Assembly (NCBI GenBank): GCA_965228215.1
Contig: OZ245800.1
Coordinates: forward strand, 930,001 to 994,000
Reading direction: 5' to 3'
DNA length: 64,000 nucleotides
Source: Maricaulis sp965228215
GTDB lineage: Bacteria > Pseudomonadota > Alphaproteobacteria > Caulobacterales > Maricaulaceae
Below are positions 40,869-49,961 of the stretch, piece by piece. Positions within the stretch are counted from its first letter, which is position 1; each line of letters opens with the position of its first letter. Below the pieces are notes generated by a model. The model saw only the letters and a program-made list of their open reading frames with translations, searched no databases and was not told where the DNA came from. The translations under genes and the position numbers were made by a program.

Positions 40869-42770
40869 ATGATCAGACATTTGTTTGCGAGTCTCGCCCT
40901 TGTGGCGATCACTGCGGCCGGCTTCGCGCAGGACAGCGAGGATGAGGAATTCGTTCCGGCCTCGAGCCTGGAAGAGCTGGACGAACGTCTCGCGCGCATC
41001 GTCGAGGACAATGATCTCGTCGGGGTGAGCCTCGCCCTCGCCGACCTCGACGGCGTGTATTGGCGCGGCGCCTACGGATATTCCGATCTGGAAAACGGTA
41101 CAGAGATGACGGTGGACACGCCGCTGCGTGCCGGATCGATCTCGAAATCCGTCACCAGCCTGCTCGCGATGCAGGCGGTCGAGGACGGAATGGTCTCGCT
41201 CGACGATCGCGTCACCGATCTGGTTCCCCATATCGCCATCTCGAACCGCTTTGCAGAAACCGATCCGGTCCGGCTCGTCCATCTGCTGGAACACACAGCC
41301 GGCTGGGACGATATCCATATGAAGGAATACGGGAACTTCCCCGAGAGCGTTACCTTGCGCCAGGGCCTGATCGATCATCCCAACAGCCGCACGTCGCGCT
41401 GGGCACCGGGGCGCTACATGTCCTACGCAAACGCCGGTCCCGCGGTGGCCGGCCATATCCTTGAAACCCTGCACGATGAGGAATTCGAGACCCTGGCCCG
41501 GACCGGCGTGTTCGAACCTCTCGGCATGAGCTCCGCCACGTTCGGGCAGAGCCCGTCCGACTTCGAACAGATCTCGCGCTCCTACACCGATCCGGACACA
41601 CCCTACCCGCCGACACGCATCTATGCCGGACCGTCCGGCTCGATGGCGGTCACCGCCGGCGATCTCGCACAGCTGGGGCGGCTCTATTTGAATCGCGGCC
41701 GTGTGGGCGACGTACAATTGCTTAGCGAGGCCTCAATCGAGCGGATTGAAAGACCCATGACGACGCTCGCAGCGCGTCAGGGCGTGCGGACCGGATACGG
41801 ACTGGGCAATTTCACCTCACAGCATGATGGCGCTCTGTATCATGGCCATAACGGCGCCATTGACGGTTTTGCTGCCGAGCTCGGCTATCGGATCGATGCC
41901 GGCGAAGCCTTTGTCATCCTGCAGAACACGCCGGACGGCAGCGCGATTACTGCCATCCGCCGGGAACTCGTCGGCTGGATCCATGCGCGTCATCCCGCCC
42001 CGGAACCGCTGGCAGTCGTCGATGATGTCGACCTGGAAGCCTATGCAGGCTGGTACCGGCAGGTCACGCCGCGCAATGCGATGTTCACCCCGCTGAGCAA
42101 TGTCGCGGACAATGTTTTTGTCCGGGTCGTGGATGATCACCTGGTCGTCAGCTCCGATTTCGGCCAGACGGACGCTATCCTCTATCCGGTCGGCAATCAC
42201 CAGTTTGCGAGAGAGGGCAACAGTGTGCCCAGTCTCACCTTCACGGAAGTCGACGGCGCGTTCTATCTGGGCATTCCGCTCGCCGGGACGTATGTGCCGG
42301 ATTCCCAGCTGGCTGTGATGACACCGGCCCTGTTGTTCGGAGCCCTGGTTCTCGCAGCAGCCCTGATCATCATCTTCTTCCTGATCTGGGGCATCGGTCG
42401 CCTCGCCGGAGCGTTCAGGACATCGAACCGCTGGCGGGTCTGGACCTGGCCGATCCTCGGCTTCCTGGCCCTCCTCACGCTTTTCGTGGCCCTGATCGGC
42501 ACGCTGTCGGGCGGACTGAGTGGCATGGTCGCAGCCTTCTCAGGCCCAAGCCCGGCCGCTCTGACCATCATGGTGTCATCCATCGCTGCGGCCATCTTCT
42601 CGCTGCTGGCGATCTGGTCACTTGTCCGCGCGTCGGATGTCAGCTGGGGCGCACGCATCCCGGCAGGTCTGGTCACACTGATCGTGGCCGGTTTCAGCGC
42701 CTGGCTGGCCCTGGAAGGCTGGATCGGGATCCGCGTCTGGGATTATGTGCCGGCCGTCACCGGTGTCTGA
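40869..42770 (+). CDS. Beta-lactamase-family serine hydrolase with C-terminal membrane region
   Basis: 633 residues from ATG 40869, preceded by GGAGGGACACC and starting a signal peptide (MIRHLFASLALVAITAAGFA). The penicillin-binding-protein-like domain (about 35-375) has the SxxK motif GSISKSVTS and the YxN motif MSYANAGP, with HGHNGAIDGF as the third box. A small domain follows (about 390-500), and then four or five membrane helices (ALLFGALVLAAALIIIFFLI onward). Members cleave D-amino-acid peptides or esters; the substrate is not evident. It is convergent with the unknown secreted protein gene, with 3 bases between the stops. Confidence 0.87.
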   Translation: MIRHLFASLALVAITAAGFAQDSEDEEFVPASSLEELDERLARIVEDNDLVGVSLALADLDGVYWRGAYGYSDLENGTEMTVDTPLRAGSISKSVTSLLAMQAVEDGMVSLDDRVTDLVPHIAISNRFAETDPVRLVHLLEHTAGWDDIHMKEYGNFPESVTLRQGLIDHPNSRTSRWAPGRYMSYANAGPAVAGHILETLHDEEFETLARTGVFEPLGMSSATFGQSPSDFEQISRSYTDPDTPYPPTRIYAGPSGSMAVTAGDLAQLGRLYLNRGRVGDVQLLSEASIERIERPMTTLAARQGVRTGYGLGNFTSQHDGALYHGHNGAIDGFAAELGYRIDAGEAFVILQNTPDGSAITAIRRELVGWIHARHPAPEPLAVVDDVDLEAYAGWYRQVTPRNAMFTPLSNVADNVFVRVVDDHLVVSSDFGQTDAILYPVGNHQFAREGNSVPSLTFTEVDGAFYLGIPLAGTYVPDSQLAVMTPALLFGALVLAAALIIIFFLIWGIGRLAGAFRTSNRWRVWTWPILGFLALLTLFVALIGTLSGGLSGMVAAFSGPSPAALTIMVSSIAAAIFSLLAIWSLVRASDVSWGARIPAGLVTLIVAGFSAWLALEGWIGIRVWDYVPAVTGV

Positions 42771-42773
42771 CGC

Positions 42774-43607
42774 TTATTCCTCGAAACAGGGCCAGATATC
42801 CCCTTGCAATTGACCCGCGAAAGCCATGATTTCGGGGGTCAGGCCACCACGCAGAACCACCTCGCCCTCGACATCCTGATAGGCGTCGAGCGGGAAGGTG
42901 AAGACGTAACTGGCACCGAAAGGAGGCGGAGGCGGCGGCAGGGGTTCGTCGAAGCGCAGGAAATCCCCCTCGACGCGCATCGCGTTGAGCGAAACCAGAT
43001 TCATGCTCGCGGTTGCCTCGATACGCGTCCGAACGGCCGGACACTCCATCTCGGTCACCACGCGGTCGACAACGGCATCCCGCAGACGTTGGCGCAGGAT
43101 ATCCGCGGCGCCGAAATCCCGATTGCTTCGCCCTTCGAGATAGGCCGGGCCGGCGGCCTCGATGAATTCCGCGATTGCTTCCGGGTCGAACAACTCCCTG
43201 GAAATCCCGTCGATCACGTCCATCTGGGGCGCGGAAATCTGGCGATATTGCCAGTAACAGGCATCCTCACCCTCGCCGTCAGAGCGCTGACACATGTATT
43301 CGAACCGGCCGATGCGCGTTGAGTCCTGGAAGGTTGAGCCGAAGCGGATGCTGGGACCGCGCCGCTCGAGTTCCGGCTGTCCGTCACGGGAATATCGGGC
43401 GGGATAGCTGGTCCGCGCGTGTTGATCGACGAGATCGACGGTCTCGAACCGTGCCCATTCGGAAAAGCTGTACCAGATCTCGCCACCCGGCTGTCCCGCG
43501 ATCGTCTCGGGCAGGTTCTCGGGCGGCCTGGCCGGCGCCGGGATGCTGGCAATCGCAAGGCCGGCGGTCATGACGGCCAAACCGGCCGCAATCATCATAC
43601 GGATCAT
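42774..43607 (-). CDS. Secreted protein of unknown function
   Basis: 277 residues from ATG 43607, which is preceded by GGGGGAAAGAC and opens a signal peptide (MIRMMIAAGLAVMTAGLAIA). The frame stays open 39 bases further upstream. The mature protein has four Cys (YMCQRSDG, DACYWQYR, MECPAVRT, WPCFEE), which could form two disulfides, and a Pro run near the end (EPLPPPPPPFG). No domain is recognised. It lies downstream of the atp terminator and is probably transcribed separately. Confidence 0.65.
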   Translation of the reverse strand: MIRMMIAAGLAVMTAGLAIASIPAPARPPENLPETIAGQPGGEIWYSFSEWARFETVDLVDQHARTSYPARYSRDGQPELERRGPSIRFGSTFQDSTRIGRFEYMCQRSDGEGEDACYWQYRQISAPQMDVIDGISRELFDPEAIAEFIEAAGPAYLEGRSNRDFGAADILRQRLRDAVVDRVVTEMECPAVRTRIEATASMNLVSLNAMRVEGDFLRFDEPLPPPPPPFGASYVFTFPLDAYQDVEGEVVLRGGLTPEIMAFAGQLQGDIWPCFEE

Positions 43608-43643
43608 GTCTTTCCCCCTGATCGAACTCATCCTATCCGGGGG

Positions 43644-43680
43644 CAAAGCAAAAGGGCCAGCCCAATCGGGCCGGCCCTTT
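43644..43680 (-). terminator. Rho-independent terminator of the atp operon
   Basis: On the minus strand AAAGGGCC-G-GCCC-GATT-GGGC-T-GGCCCTTT forms a 12-bp stem with one mismatch, followed by TTGCTTTG. It lies 24 bases after the atpC stop. Confidence 0.88.
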
Positions 43681-43703
43681 GATTTCCATGATCACCGCTG
43701 CGC

Positions 43704-44105
43704 CTAGTTGGCGAGTGCCGACGTCATGGCTTCATACTTGGCGACCATGGCCTCGGCGTGCTCACGCTCCTCGTCGGACTTGGCGACACCCACGTCCTCG
43801 CGGGCATCCTGCAGGTCCTGGGCGAGCTTGGCCGCGTCGATCTCCGACATCGGAATGGCTTCCTCGGCGAGGATCGTCAGACCGTTCGGGGTCACTTCCG
43901 CGAAACCGCCATGGATAAAGGTCCGCTCGGAACCGCCATCATTCATGACCGTGATGGCACCCGGGCGGATGACGGACATGAAGGGAGCGTGTTGCGGCAG
44001 GACGCCGAAATCACCCTCTTCACCCGGCACGACCACCTGGTCGACATCGCCGGCAAACAGGCGGCGCTCCGGAGAGACGAGATCGAAATGGAGTTTGTCA
44101 GCCAT
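43704..44105 (-). CDS. atpC: ATP synthase epsilon subunit
   Basis: 133 residues: LHFDLVSPERRLFAGDVDQV, VVPGEEGDFGVLPQHAPFMS, GGFAEVTPNGLTILAEEAIP. The beta-sandwich N-domain is intact and the helical C-domain is present but ends at SALAN. It is part of the central stalk and inhibits ATP hydrolysis. Last gene of the operon, 31 bases after atpD. Confidence 0.96.
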   Translation of the reverse strand: MADKLHFDLVSPERRLFAGDVDQVVVPGEEGDFGVLPQHAPFMSVIRPGAITVMNDGGSERTFIHGGFAEVTPNGLTILAEEAIPMSEIDAAKLAQDLQDAREDVGVAKSDEEREHAEAMVAKYEAMTSALAN

Positions 44106-44136
44106 GGGGCTTTCCTCCGCCTAGGCGGGAGACTGC

Positions 44137-45576
44137 TTATGCAGCCTCCGCAGCCAGTTTCTCGGCCTTCTTCACAGCGTCTTCGATGGTGCCGACCATG
44201 TAGAATGCCGCTTCCGGCAGGTGGTCGTATTCACCTTCGCAGATCGCCTTGAAGCCTTTCACGGTCTCGGCAACCGGCACCTGGATGCCCGGGAAGCCGG
44301 TGAAGATCTCGGCGACGTCGAACGGCTGGGACAGGAAGCGCTCGACCTTACGGGCGCGAGCCACGGTCAGCTTGTCCTCTTCCGACAATTCGTCCATGCC
44401 GAGGATGGCGATGATGTCCTGCAGGGCCTTGTAGCGCTGGAGGATTTCCTGCACCTGGCGGGCCGTCTGGTAGTGTTCTTCACCAACAATGCGCGGCTCG
44501 AGGATACGAGACGTGGAGTCGAGCGGGTCAACGGCCGGGTAGATACCCTTTTCCGAGATCGCACGGTTCAGAACGGTCGTGGCGTCGAGGTGGGCGAAGG
44601 TGGTGGCCGGAGCCGGGTCGGTCAGGTCATCGGCCGGGACGTAGACGGCCTGCACGGACGTGATCGAACCCTTCGTGGTCGACGTAATACGTTCCTGCAG
44701 CGCACCCATGTCGGTGGCCAGGGTCGGCTGGTAACCCACGGCGGACGGGATACGGCCCAGCAGGGCGGACACTTCCGAACCGGCCTGCGTGAAGCGGAAG
44801 ATGTTGTCGACGAAGAAGAGGACGTCCTTGCCTTCCTCGTCGCGGAAATATTCCGCCTGGGCGAGACCGGACAGGGCCACACGTGCGCGGGCTCCCGGCG
44901 GCTCGTTCATCTGGCCGAAGACCAGGGCGCAACGGGAACCTTCGGTGTTGCCGTCGTTTTCCTTCGGGTCCTTGTTCACGCCGGACTCGATCATCTCCCA
45001 GTACAGGTCGTTACCCTCACGGGTACGCTCACCCACACCGGCGAAGACGGAGTAGCCGCCGAACAGTTTGGCGATGTTGTTGATCAGTTCCTGGATAAGA
45101 ACCGTCTTGCCAACGCCGGCGCCGCCGAACAGGCCGATCTTGCCGCCCTTTGCGTAGGGGCAGAGCAGGTCGACGACCTTGATACCTGTCGGCAGGATTT
45201 CAGCTTCCGTGGCTTGCTCGTCGAAGGACGGGGCCGGACGGTGGATCGGGGCGCGCATCGTGTGCGGCACGTCACCGGCTTCGTCGATGGCGTCGCCCGT
45301 CACGTTCATGATGCGGCCGAGCGTGCCCGGGCCGACCGGAACCGTGATCGGCTCGCCGAGATCGCTGACTTCAGCGCCACGCTGGAGGCCTTCGGTGGCG
45401 TCCATGGCGATGGTGCGGACCGTGTTCTCGCCGAGGTGCTGGGCAACCTCGAGGACGAGCTTCTTGCCGTCATTGGTGGTTTCGAGGCCGTTGAGGATGT
45501 CCGGCAGACCGCCGTCAAATTCAACGTCCACAACAGCGCCGGTGATTTGGGCAACGCGGCCTTTAAGAGTGCTCAT
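44137..45576 (-). CDS. atpD: ATP synthase F1 beta subunit
   Basis: 479 residues. The P-loop is GGAGVGKTVLIQELI. The catalytic Glu is in GVGERTREGNDLYWEM, and the DELSEEDK region is complete. SALLGRIPSAVGYQPTLATD and YVPADDLTDPAPATTFAHLD are universal beta-subunit blocks. It carries the catalytic nucleotide sites. It follows atpG after 18 bases. Confidence 0.99.
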   Translation of the reverse strand: MSTLKGRVAQITGAVVDVEFDGGLPDILNGLETTNDGKKLVLEVAQHLGENTVRTIAMDATEGLQRGAEVSDLGEPITVPVGPGTLGRIMNVTGDAIDEAGDVPHTMRAPIHRPAPSFDEQATEAEILPTGIKVVDLLCPYAKGGKIGLFGGAGVGKTVLIQELINNIAKLFGGYSVFAGVGERTREGNDLYWEMIESGVNKDPKENDGNTEGSRCALVFGQMNEPPGARARVALSGLAQAEYFRDEEGKDVLFFVDNIFRFTQAGSEVSALLGRIPSAVGYQPTLATDMGALQERITSTTKGSITSVQAVYVPADDLTDPAPATTFAHLDATTVLNRAISEKGIYPAVDPLDSTSRILEPRIVGEEHYQTARQVQEILQRYKALQDIIAILGMDELSEEDKLTVARARKVERFLSQPFDVAEIFTGFPGIQVPVAETVKGFKAICEGEYDHLPEAAFYMVGTIEDAVKKAEKLAAEAA

Positions 45577-45594
45577 TGCTAGTCTTCCTCTCGC

Positions 45595-46482
45595 CTAGAG
45601 AGCCTCGGCGCCGGAGATGATTTCGGTCAACTCCGTGGTGATCTGCGCCTGACGTGTACGGTTGTAGATAATGTTCAGCTTGTCGATCAGCTCGCCGGCA
45701 TTGCGCGTGGCATTGTCCATGGCGGCCATTTTGGAGCCCATCTCGCCGGCTACGTTTTCCAGCAGCGAAGCGAGAATGACTGTGTCGACATAACGCGGCA
45801 GCAGGACGTTGAGGATGCTCTCCTCGTCCGGCTCGGCCTCGTAGACGGCTCCGCCCAGGTCGGGACGCTCGACGCCTTCGTCGATGGCATCCACGGCCGG
45901 GATCAGCGTCTTGGCCCGCGGGTTCTGCGAGATCACCGAAACGAATTCCGAGGAGATCAGTTCGCAGACGTCGAATTCACCCGCTTCGAACATGTGGCGG
46001 ATCTTGTCGCCGATGCGCGCGGCGGTCGCGCCGGTGATCGTCTTCTCGTCGGACAGCTCGATGGCCTCGACCAGATAGGAGGGATACAGACGCTTGATCT
46101 GGTCAGCGCCCTTCTTGCCCACACAGATGATCTTGATCGTCTTGCCGGCTTCCGAGAGCGCCTTCACGCGCTCGCGGGCCTTCTTGACGATATTCGTGTT
46201 GAAACCGCCGCACAGGCCGCGATCAGCGGTCATGACGACGAGCAATACAGTTTCGTCCGAGCCGGTACCGACCAGGAGCGGCGAAGCGCCCGGCGTACCC
46301 GACATCGCGGTCGACAGATTGGCCATCACACCCGACATGCGCTCGGCATAGGGGCGTGCAGCCTCTGCCGCTTCCTGCGCACGGCGCAGTTTAGCGGCAG
46401 CAACCATCTGCATCGCTTTCGTGATCTTCTGCGTCGACTTGACGCTGTCGATCCGAGTTTTGAGGTCCTTAAGGCTCGCCAT
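45595..46482 (-). CDS. atpG: ATP synthase F1 gamma subunit
   Basis: 295 residues. N-terminal MASLKDLKTRIDSVKSTQKI and C-terminal NIIYNRTRQAQITTELTEII are the two helices of the rotary shaft. MTADRGLCGGFNTNIVKKA is the conserved middle block. The length is normal. It couples proton flow to catalysis. Gap of 32 bases from atpA. Confidence 0.98.
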   Translation of the reverse strand: MASLKDLKTRIDSVKSTQKITKAMQMVAAAKLRRAQEAAEAARPYAERMSGVMANLSTAMSGTPGASPLLVGTGSDETVLLVVMTADRGLCGGFNTNIVKKARERVKALSEAGKTIKIICVGKKGADQIKRLYPSYLVEAIELSDEKTITGATAARIGDKIRHMFEAGEFDVCELISSEFVSVISQNPRAKTLIPAVDAIDEGVERPDLGGAVYEAEPDEESILNVLLPRYVDTVILASLLENVAGEMGSKMAAMDNATRNAGELIDKLNIIYNRTRQAQITTELTEIISGAEAL

Positions 46483-46514
46483 GCGGCTCTCCTGCTAGGT
46501 CGATCCCGATACGG

Positions 46515-48044
46515 TTACGCGAAGTTCTTCGTGAACGTATCGAGGAGCGCCTTCAGCTTGCCTTCGCTGTCGTCGGTCAGCTTCTTGTCGCCACGGATGG
46601 CGGCCAGAAGATCACCGTGTTCAGCATGGAGGTGACGCAGGAGGTCGGCTTCGTAGCGGCCGACATCGGACGTCGCCAGACCGTCGAGATAACCACGCGT
46701 ACCCGCATAGATCACGCAGACCTGCTCTTCCATGGACAGCGGCGAGAATTGCGGCTGCTTGAGAAGCTCGGTCAGGCGCTCACCGCGGTTCAGCAGTTTC
46801 TGCGTCGCGGCGTCGAGGTCGGAACCGAACTGGGCAAAGGCCGCCATTTCGCGGTACTGGGCCAGTTCACCCTTCATCTTGCCGGCGACCTGCTTCATGG
46901 CTTTCGTCTGTGCAGCAGAACCCACACGCGACACCGAGAGACCAACGTTCACGGCCGGGCGGATGCCCTGGTAGAACAGGTCGGTTTCCAGGAAGATCTG
47001 GCCGTCGGTGATCGAGATGACGTTGGTCGGGATGTAGGCCGACACGTCGTTGGCCTGGGTTTCGATGACCGGCAGGGCCGTCATGGAACCGGAACCATTG
47101 TCCTCGTTCAGCTTGGCTGCGCGCTCCAGCAGACGGGAGTGCAGGTAGAAGACGTCACCCGGATAGGCTTCGCGGCCCGGCGGACGGCGCAGCAGCAGAG
47201 ACATCTGGCGGTAGGCAACAGCCTGCTTGGACAGATCATCATAGACGATCAGCGAGTGCATGCCGTTGTCGCGGAAGTATTCGGCCATGGCACAGGCGGT
47301 GAACGGTGCCAAGAACTGCATCGGGGCCGGGTCGGACGCCGTGGCAGCAACAACGATGGTGTAATCCATCGCGCCGTTTTCCTCGAGCGTCTTCACGATC
47401 TGGGCGACCGTGGAGCGCTTCTGGCCGACAGCGACGTAGATACAGTAGAGCTTGGCGCTCTCGTCATCACCGGCGTTGATGGCCTTCTGGTTCAGGATGG
47501 TGTCGATCGCGATCGCGGTCTTGCCGGTCTGGCGGTCACCAATGATCAGCTCGCGCTGGCCACGGCCGACCGGGATCATGGCGTCGATGGCCTTGATGCC
47601 CGTAGCCATCGGCTCGTGCACGGATTTACGCGGGATGATGCCCGGTGCCTTCACGTCCACGCGGCGGCGTTCGGCAGCGTCGAGCGCGCCTTTGCCGTCG
47701 ATCGGCTCACCCAGGCCGTCCAGCACGCGGCCGAGCAGGCCCTTGCCGACGGAGGTGTCCACGATGGAACCCAGACGCTTGACGGTATCGCCTTCCTTGA
47801 TGCCCCGGTCATCGCCGAAGATCACGCAACCGACATTGTCGCGCTCAAGGTTCAGGGCCATGCCCTTGATACCGCCCGGGAACTCGACGAGCTCACCGGC
47901 CTTGACCTCATCGAGGCCGTAGACACGCGCAATACCGTCACCGACGGACAGTACGCTACCGACGTCGGAAACTTTCGCTTCGCTGCCGTAATTCTTGATC
48001 TGATCCTTCAGGATCGCAGAGATTTCTGCTGCCCGGATGTCCAT
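46515..48044 (-). CDS. atpA: ATP synthase F1 alpha subunit
   Basis: 509 residues. P-loop GDRQTGKTAIAIDTILNQ, VGQKRSTVAQIVKTLEENGA, and the alpha-specific ALPVIETQANDVSAYIPTNV and ISITDGQIFLETDLF. N-terminal MDIRAAEISAILKDQIKNYG is typical of alphaproteobacteria. Non-catalytic nucleotide sites. It lies 4 bases after atpH. Confidence 0.99.
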   Translation of the reverse strand: MDIRAAEISAILKDQIKNYGSEAKVSDVGSVLSVGDGIARVYGLDEVKAGELVEFPGGIKGMALNLERDNVGCVIFGDDRGIKEGDTVKRLGSIVDTSVGKGLLGRVLDGLGEPIDGKGALDAAERRRVDVKAPGIIPRKSVHEPMATGIKAIDAMIPVGRGQRELIIGDRQTGKTAIAIDTILNQKAINAGDDESAKLYCIYVAVGQKRSTVAQIVKTLEENGAMDYTIVVAATASDPAPMQFLAPFTACAMAEYFRDNGMHSLIVYDDLSKQAVAYRQMSLLLRRPPGREAYPGDVFYLHSRLLERAAKLNEDNGSGSMTALPVIETQANDVSAYIPTNVISITDGQIFLETDLFYQGIRPAVNVGLSVSRVGSAAQTKAMKQVAGKMKGELAQYREMAAFAQFGSDLDAATQKLLNRGERLTELLKQPQFSPLSMEEQVCVIYAGTRGYLDGLATSDVGRYEADLLRHLHAEHGDLLAAIRGDKKLTDDSEGKLKALLDTFTKNFA

Positions 48045-48048
48045 GGAT

Positions 48049-48588
48049 CTACGCCTCTTTCATCGCATTCTTCATCCCGTCCAGCTTGGTGCGGAGGGAG
48101 GAGTCGAACATGCGGGAACCGACCTTCACGATCAGTCCGCCCATCAATTCCGGCCGCACGTCCGTGCGAACCTCGATATCGCGCCCGTAGGCACCCTTCA
48201 GCGAAGCCGCGAGGGCTTCGGTCTGTTTTGTAGTCAGCGGCGCGGCCGAAGCGACCTCCGCCGTGATCACGCCGCGATCCTCGGCAGCCAGCGCCGCGAA
48301 GGCGCGCGCCAGATCGGCCAGCTCGCCGGCACGGCCATTGTCAGCCGCTACGCCGAGCGCGTTCTTGGTGAGCTCATTGAAACCGGCCTTGTCGGCGAGC
48401 GCCGCAAGCACGCCCTTTTTCTCGTCGGCCGGGTGCAGCGGAGAGGCCAGGGCCCCCGCCAGATCAGGAGACTCGGACAGCGCCGCGCGGAGACCCGAAA
48501 GATCGGATTCCACCGCATCGATAGCGCCGGAAGTCTTGGCCAGCTCGAACAATGCGGTCGCATAGCGGCCCGCGGCGTTGGCTGTCAT
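48049..48588 (-). CDS. atpH: ATP synthase delta subunit
   Basis: 179 residues from ATG 48588 (MTANAAGRYATALFELAKTS); the GTG at 48609 would add 7 residues. The N-terminal helical domain and the C-terminal IEVRTDVRPELMGGLIVKVG and FDSSLRTKLDGMKNAM are standard. It fixes F1 to the b-subunit stator. First gene of atpHAGDC; the F0 genes are elsewhere, as usual in alphaproteobacteria. About 250 bases upstream separate it from the divergent flavoprotein gene and contain its promoter; I see no clear consensus there. Confidence 0.95.
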   Translation of the reverse strand: MTANAAGRYATALFELAKTSGAIDAVESDLSGLRAALSESPDLAGALASPLHPADEKKGVLAALADKAGFNELTKNALGVAADNGRAGELADLARAFAALAAEDRGVITAEVASAAPLTTKQTEALAASLKGAYGRDIEVRTDVRPELMGGLIVKVGSRMFDSSLRTKLDGMKNAMKEA

Positions 48589-48839
48589 TGCGTCTTCGCC
48601 GGTATTCACCGTGACGTCGCTCTCTTGCTGGATCAGTGCCCGGGAATCACCAAAACGGTGCAAGCACTTGAAAATCAACGATTTAGATAACCAGATACCC
48701 CGCACAAGGCGGGACATCCTTGAGGTTCGGCGCTGCGATAGCACAGGCCTTGCACCGCAGCAAGCCGAAGACTCTGGTCGATTCAGCACGAGCCTGCTTT
48801 GTTACTCACTGATTGGCTCGGGGAGCGGGAGGGCTCGCG

Positions 48840-49961
48840 ATGCAGCGATATGATGCCTGCGTGATCGGATTGGGCGCGATGGGCTCGGCCACGGCCTGGC
48901 ATCTCGCCCGCTCCGGCGCCTCCGTTATCGGTCTGGAACAATTCGCTTTCGGCCATGACAAAGGCTCGTCGCACGGCCGCTCACGCATCATCCGAACCGT
49001 CTATTCCGAGGGCAATGTCTATGACGCGCTGATCAGCGCTGCCTACCAGGCCTGGTCGGAAATCGCCGGGATTTCCGGCCGTGAGTTTTTTCGTCGCACC
49101 GGCGGACTGGATATCGCCCTCACCCGCGAGGGCATATTCGAGGACGCGCTCGCGGCGGCGCTCGCCTCGGGCCAGGAGTTCGAGGTCATTGAGGGCGTCG
49201 AGCTGGAGACCCGTTTCCCGGCCATCGATCTGGGCGGTCGGGGCCGGGCTGTCTACGCGCCCGGTTCAGGCCTGCTCGACAGCGATGATGCGTGCGCCTG
49301 GCTCAGACAGGACGCCATCGCCGAGGGCGCTGACCTGCGCGACAACATATCTGTACGCGGATGGAGCCGCACGGCGGAAGGCTTCTCCGTCGAGACCGAC
49401 CATGGCGACTTCGCGTGCCGCAAGCTCGTCATCGCGGCCGGCGCCTGGTGCGCCGAACTCCTGCCTGGATTGCAGCCTGTCCTGGTCCCGGAACGTCAGG
49501 TGATTGCCTGGTATCCCGCCGGCGGTTCGGAATTCGACACGCTGCCGATCTTCCAGCTCGAGACGGAAGACCGCGAACGCTATTATTTCTTCCCGCCGCA
49601 CCGGGGACAGGGCCTGAAAGTGGGTCTCTATAATCACCGACGCGAGCGCGGGTTCGAGCACGTCGCGCCGCGCGGCGTGGATGAGGAAGACATGGCCCTG
49701 CTCGACCGCGGCGTCTCGATGTGCCTGCCCACCGCGGGTCCCGTCGCGACCGAGACCGCCGAATGCCGTTTTACCAACGCCCCCGGCGACCGTTTCATCA
49801 TCGGTCCCTGGCCGCAGGATCGCGACATCATCCTTCTCTCACCCTGCTCCGGCCACGGCTTCAAATTCGCCCCGGTCATTGGCGAGATCGCGGCGAGTTT
49901 GGTGCTGGAACGAGACACCCCGGTGGATATTGGAGCGTTTGCGGTGGAGCGGGTGGTTTAG
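48840..49961 (+). CDS. FAD-dependent oxidoreductase, sarcosine oxidase/N-methyltryptophan oxidase type
   Basis: 373 residues from ATG 48840, with GGGAGGG before it. The FAD Rossmann motif is VIGLGAMGSATAWHLARSGA. SSHGRSRIIRTVYSEG is the signature of monomeric sarcosine oxidase relatives. The Cys that covalently holds FAD in that family is in LLSPCSGHGFKFAPVIGEI. It would oxidise an N-methyl amino acid or amine, giving formaldehyde or imine and H2O2. It is convergent with the next gene, overlapping by 4 bases. Confidence 0.9.
   Translation: MQRYDACVIGLGAMGSATAWHLARSGASVIGLEQFAFGHDKGSSHGRSRIIRTVYSEGNVYDALISAAYQAWSEIAGISGREFFRRTGGLDIALTREGIFEDALAAALASGQEFEVIEGVELETRFPAIDLGGRGRAVYAPGSGLLDSDDACAWLRQDAIAEGADLRDNISVRGWSRTAEGFSVETDHGDFACRKLVIAAGAWCAELLPGLQPVLVPERQVIAWYPAGGSEFDTLPIFQLETEDRERYYFFPPHRGQGLKVGLYNHRRERGFEHVAPRGVDEEDMALLDRGVSMCLPTAGPVATETAECRFTNAPGDRFIIGPWPQDRDIILLSPCSGHGFKFAPVIGEIAASLVLERDTPVDIGAFAVERVV

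Noticed and set aside
44221..45582. Long rightward open frame antisense to atpD (453 codons)
   Set aside because: It is the mirror of a highly conserved, GC-rich gene. Its translation is Arg/Gly/His-rich with no domain, and it has no ribosome-binding site.
46617..48233. Rightward open frame antisense to atpA (538 codons)
   Set aside because: Same reason: codon-position bias of atpA keeps the opposite frame open. The product has no recognisable motif.
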